Below are positions 63,743-64,000 of a stretch of DNA of 64,000 bases, in pieces. Position numbers and translations under genes: made by a program. Source of the DNA: CAVXNP01 sp963763305 (GTDB lineage Bacteria; Pseudomonadota; Gammaproteobacteria; Xanthomonadales; Rhodanobacteraceae); contig CAVXNP010000001.1 in NCBI GenBank assembly GCA_963763305.1, forward strand, positions 806,001-870,000, read 5' to 3'. The notes beneath the pieces were generated by a model that was not told where the DNA came from, did not search any database, and saw nothing but the letters and a program-made list of their open reading frames with translations. Position 1 is the stretch's first letter. Every line of letters begins with the position of its first letter.

Positions 63743-64000
63743 GTGCCCAACTCGACAGCGCCCGTTTTTGTCAGCACCCGCCCGGCGGCGGTCGCGATCA
63801 GGCACGAGCTGTATTTTCTCAATTATTTCCGGCTGGCGCAGGCGCTGATCTACGCCGGCCTGGTGTTCAGCGGCCCGGGGCTGTCCTGGCCCTCGCTCAG
63901 CCAGCCAGGCCTGGCGCGCGCCGTATCGGCGCTGTTCCTGGTGTTCGCCCTGGCCATCCTGTCGCAGACGCATCGTTCGATGGCGCGGGCCACGGTGGTG
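63743..64000 (+). CDS. pilS: PilS-like sensor kinase N-terminus (partial, runs off the window)
   Basis: 86 codons to the window edge from the GTG at 63743, with AAGGAG 11 bases upstream. ELYFLNYFRLAQALIYAGLV opens a membrane segment, then ALFLVFALAILSQ another, as in PilS, the six-pass kinase that with PilR controls type IV pilus genes. Only the first two membrane segments are visible and no kinase motif, so the name leans on position: pilS-pilR lie next to sucCD in Xanthomonas. If correct, an RpoN activator (PilR) is just outside the window. Confidence 0.6.
   Translation, partial: MPNSTAPVFVSTRPAAVAIRHELYFLNYFRLAQALIYAGLVFSGPGLSWPSLSQPGLARAVSALFLVFALAILSQTHRSMARATVV

Overview
The window is one continuous stretch of high-GC chromosomal DNA from a gammaproteobacterium, most likely of the Xanthomonadales (Rhodanobacteraceae/Xanthomonadaceae; something like Rhodanobacter, Dyella or Frateuria). 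The placement rests on lineage-typical arrangements: a murL-murD2 pair (the L-Glu/epimerase route to D-Glu in peptidoglycan, described in Xanthomonas), a fused aspartokinase/diaminopimelate decarboxylase (lysAC), sucC divergent from a pilS-like gene, and dispersed palindromes of the GTAGGAGCGGC and GTGGGCTTCAGCCCACC types. I see no tRNA, rRNA, CRISPR array, insertion sequence, prophage or replication origin.

Layout. 0.4-5.6 kb: a badly frameshifted hrpA helicase, dps, and a small protein resembling the L7/L12 C-terminal domain. 5.9-14.2 kb: an NdvB-like GH17/GT2 beta-glucan synthase followed by tamA and tamB (outer-membrane translocation module). 14.5-17.9 kb: an array of nine paralogous KGG-repeat hydrophilic stress proteins plus one DUF2795 protein, with two sigma-54-type promoters; this is the most distinctive region. 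18-26.3 kb: murD2, murL, a Nudix-ThiE-like fusion, folA, a periplasmic aspartyl protease, thyA, an AIM24-family protein and lgt. 26.6-35 kb: S9 peptidase, a lemA/TPM operon, dgkA, a POT peptide transporter and a RegB/RegA-type redox two-component pair. 35-46 kb: lysAC with a met-box-like palindrome upstream, class I fumarase, an S53 (sedolisin) protease, then a translationally coupled APC permease and xanthine-oxidase-family pair (IorA/IorB-like) that has lost expected cofactor and catalytic residues. 46-49.3 kb: two proline-rich membrane paralogues sharing a C-terminal domain. 49.7-56.2 kb: EF-G-like GTPase, GreA/GreB-like protein, DJ-1/PfpI protein, SET-domain protein, a lipoprotein and an acyl-CoA dehydrogenase. 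56.3-64 kb: a REP-type palindrome array with a duplicated pgeF tail, pgeF, rluD, bamD, nadE, sucD, sucC and the start of pilS.

Sequence quality matters here. About a dozen genes carry single-base indels, and several of them (thyA, lgt, sucD, murD2, dps) are normally essential or highly conserved. In sucD and thyA, removing one base restores the canonical protein motif, and in the POT transporter two compensating indels garble only about 18 residues. I therefore read these as consensus errors and annotate the genes as disrupted as sequenced, not as biological pseudogenes.

Functionally the window is mostly envelope biogenesis (TamAB, BamD, MurL/MurD2, Lgt, glucan synthase, LysAC supplying meso-DAP), central metabolism (SucCD, fumarase, NadE, ThyA/FolA), and stress or redox adaptation (Dps, KGG proteins, RegBA, DJ-1).
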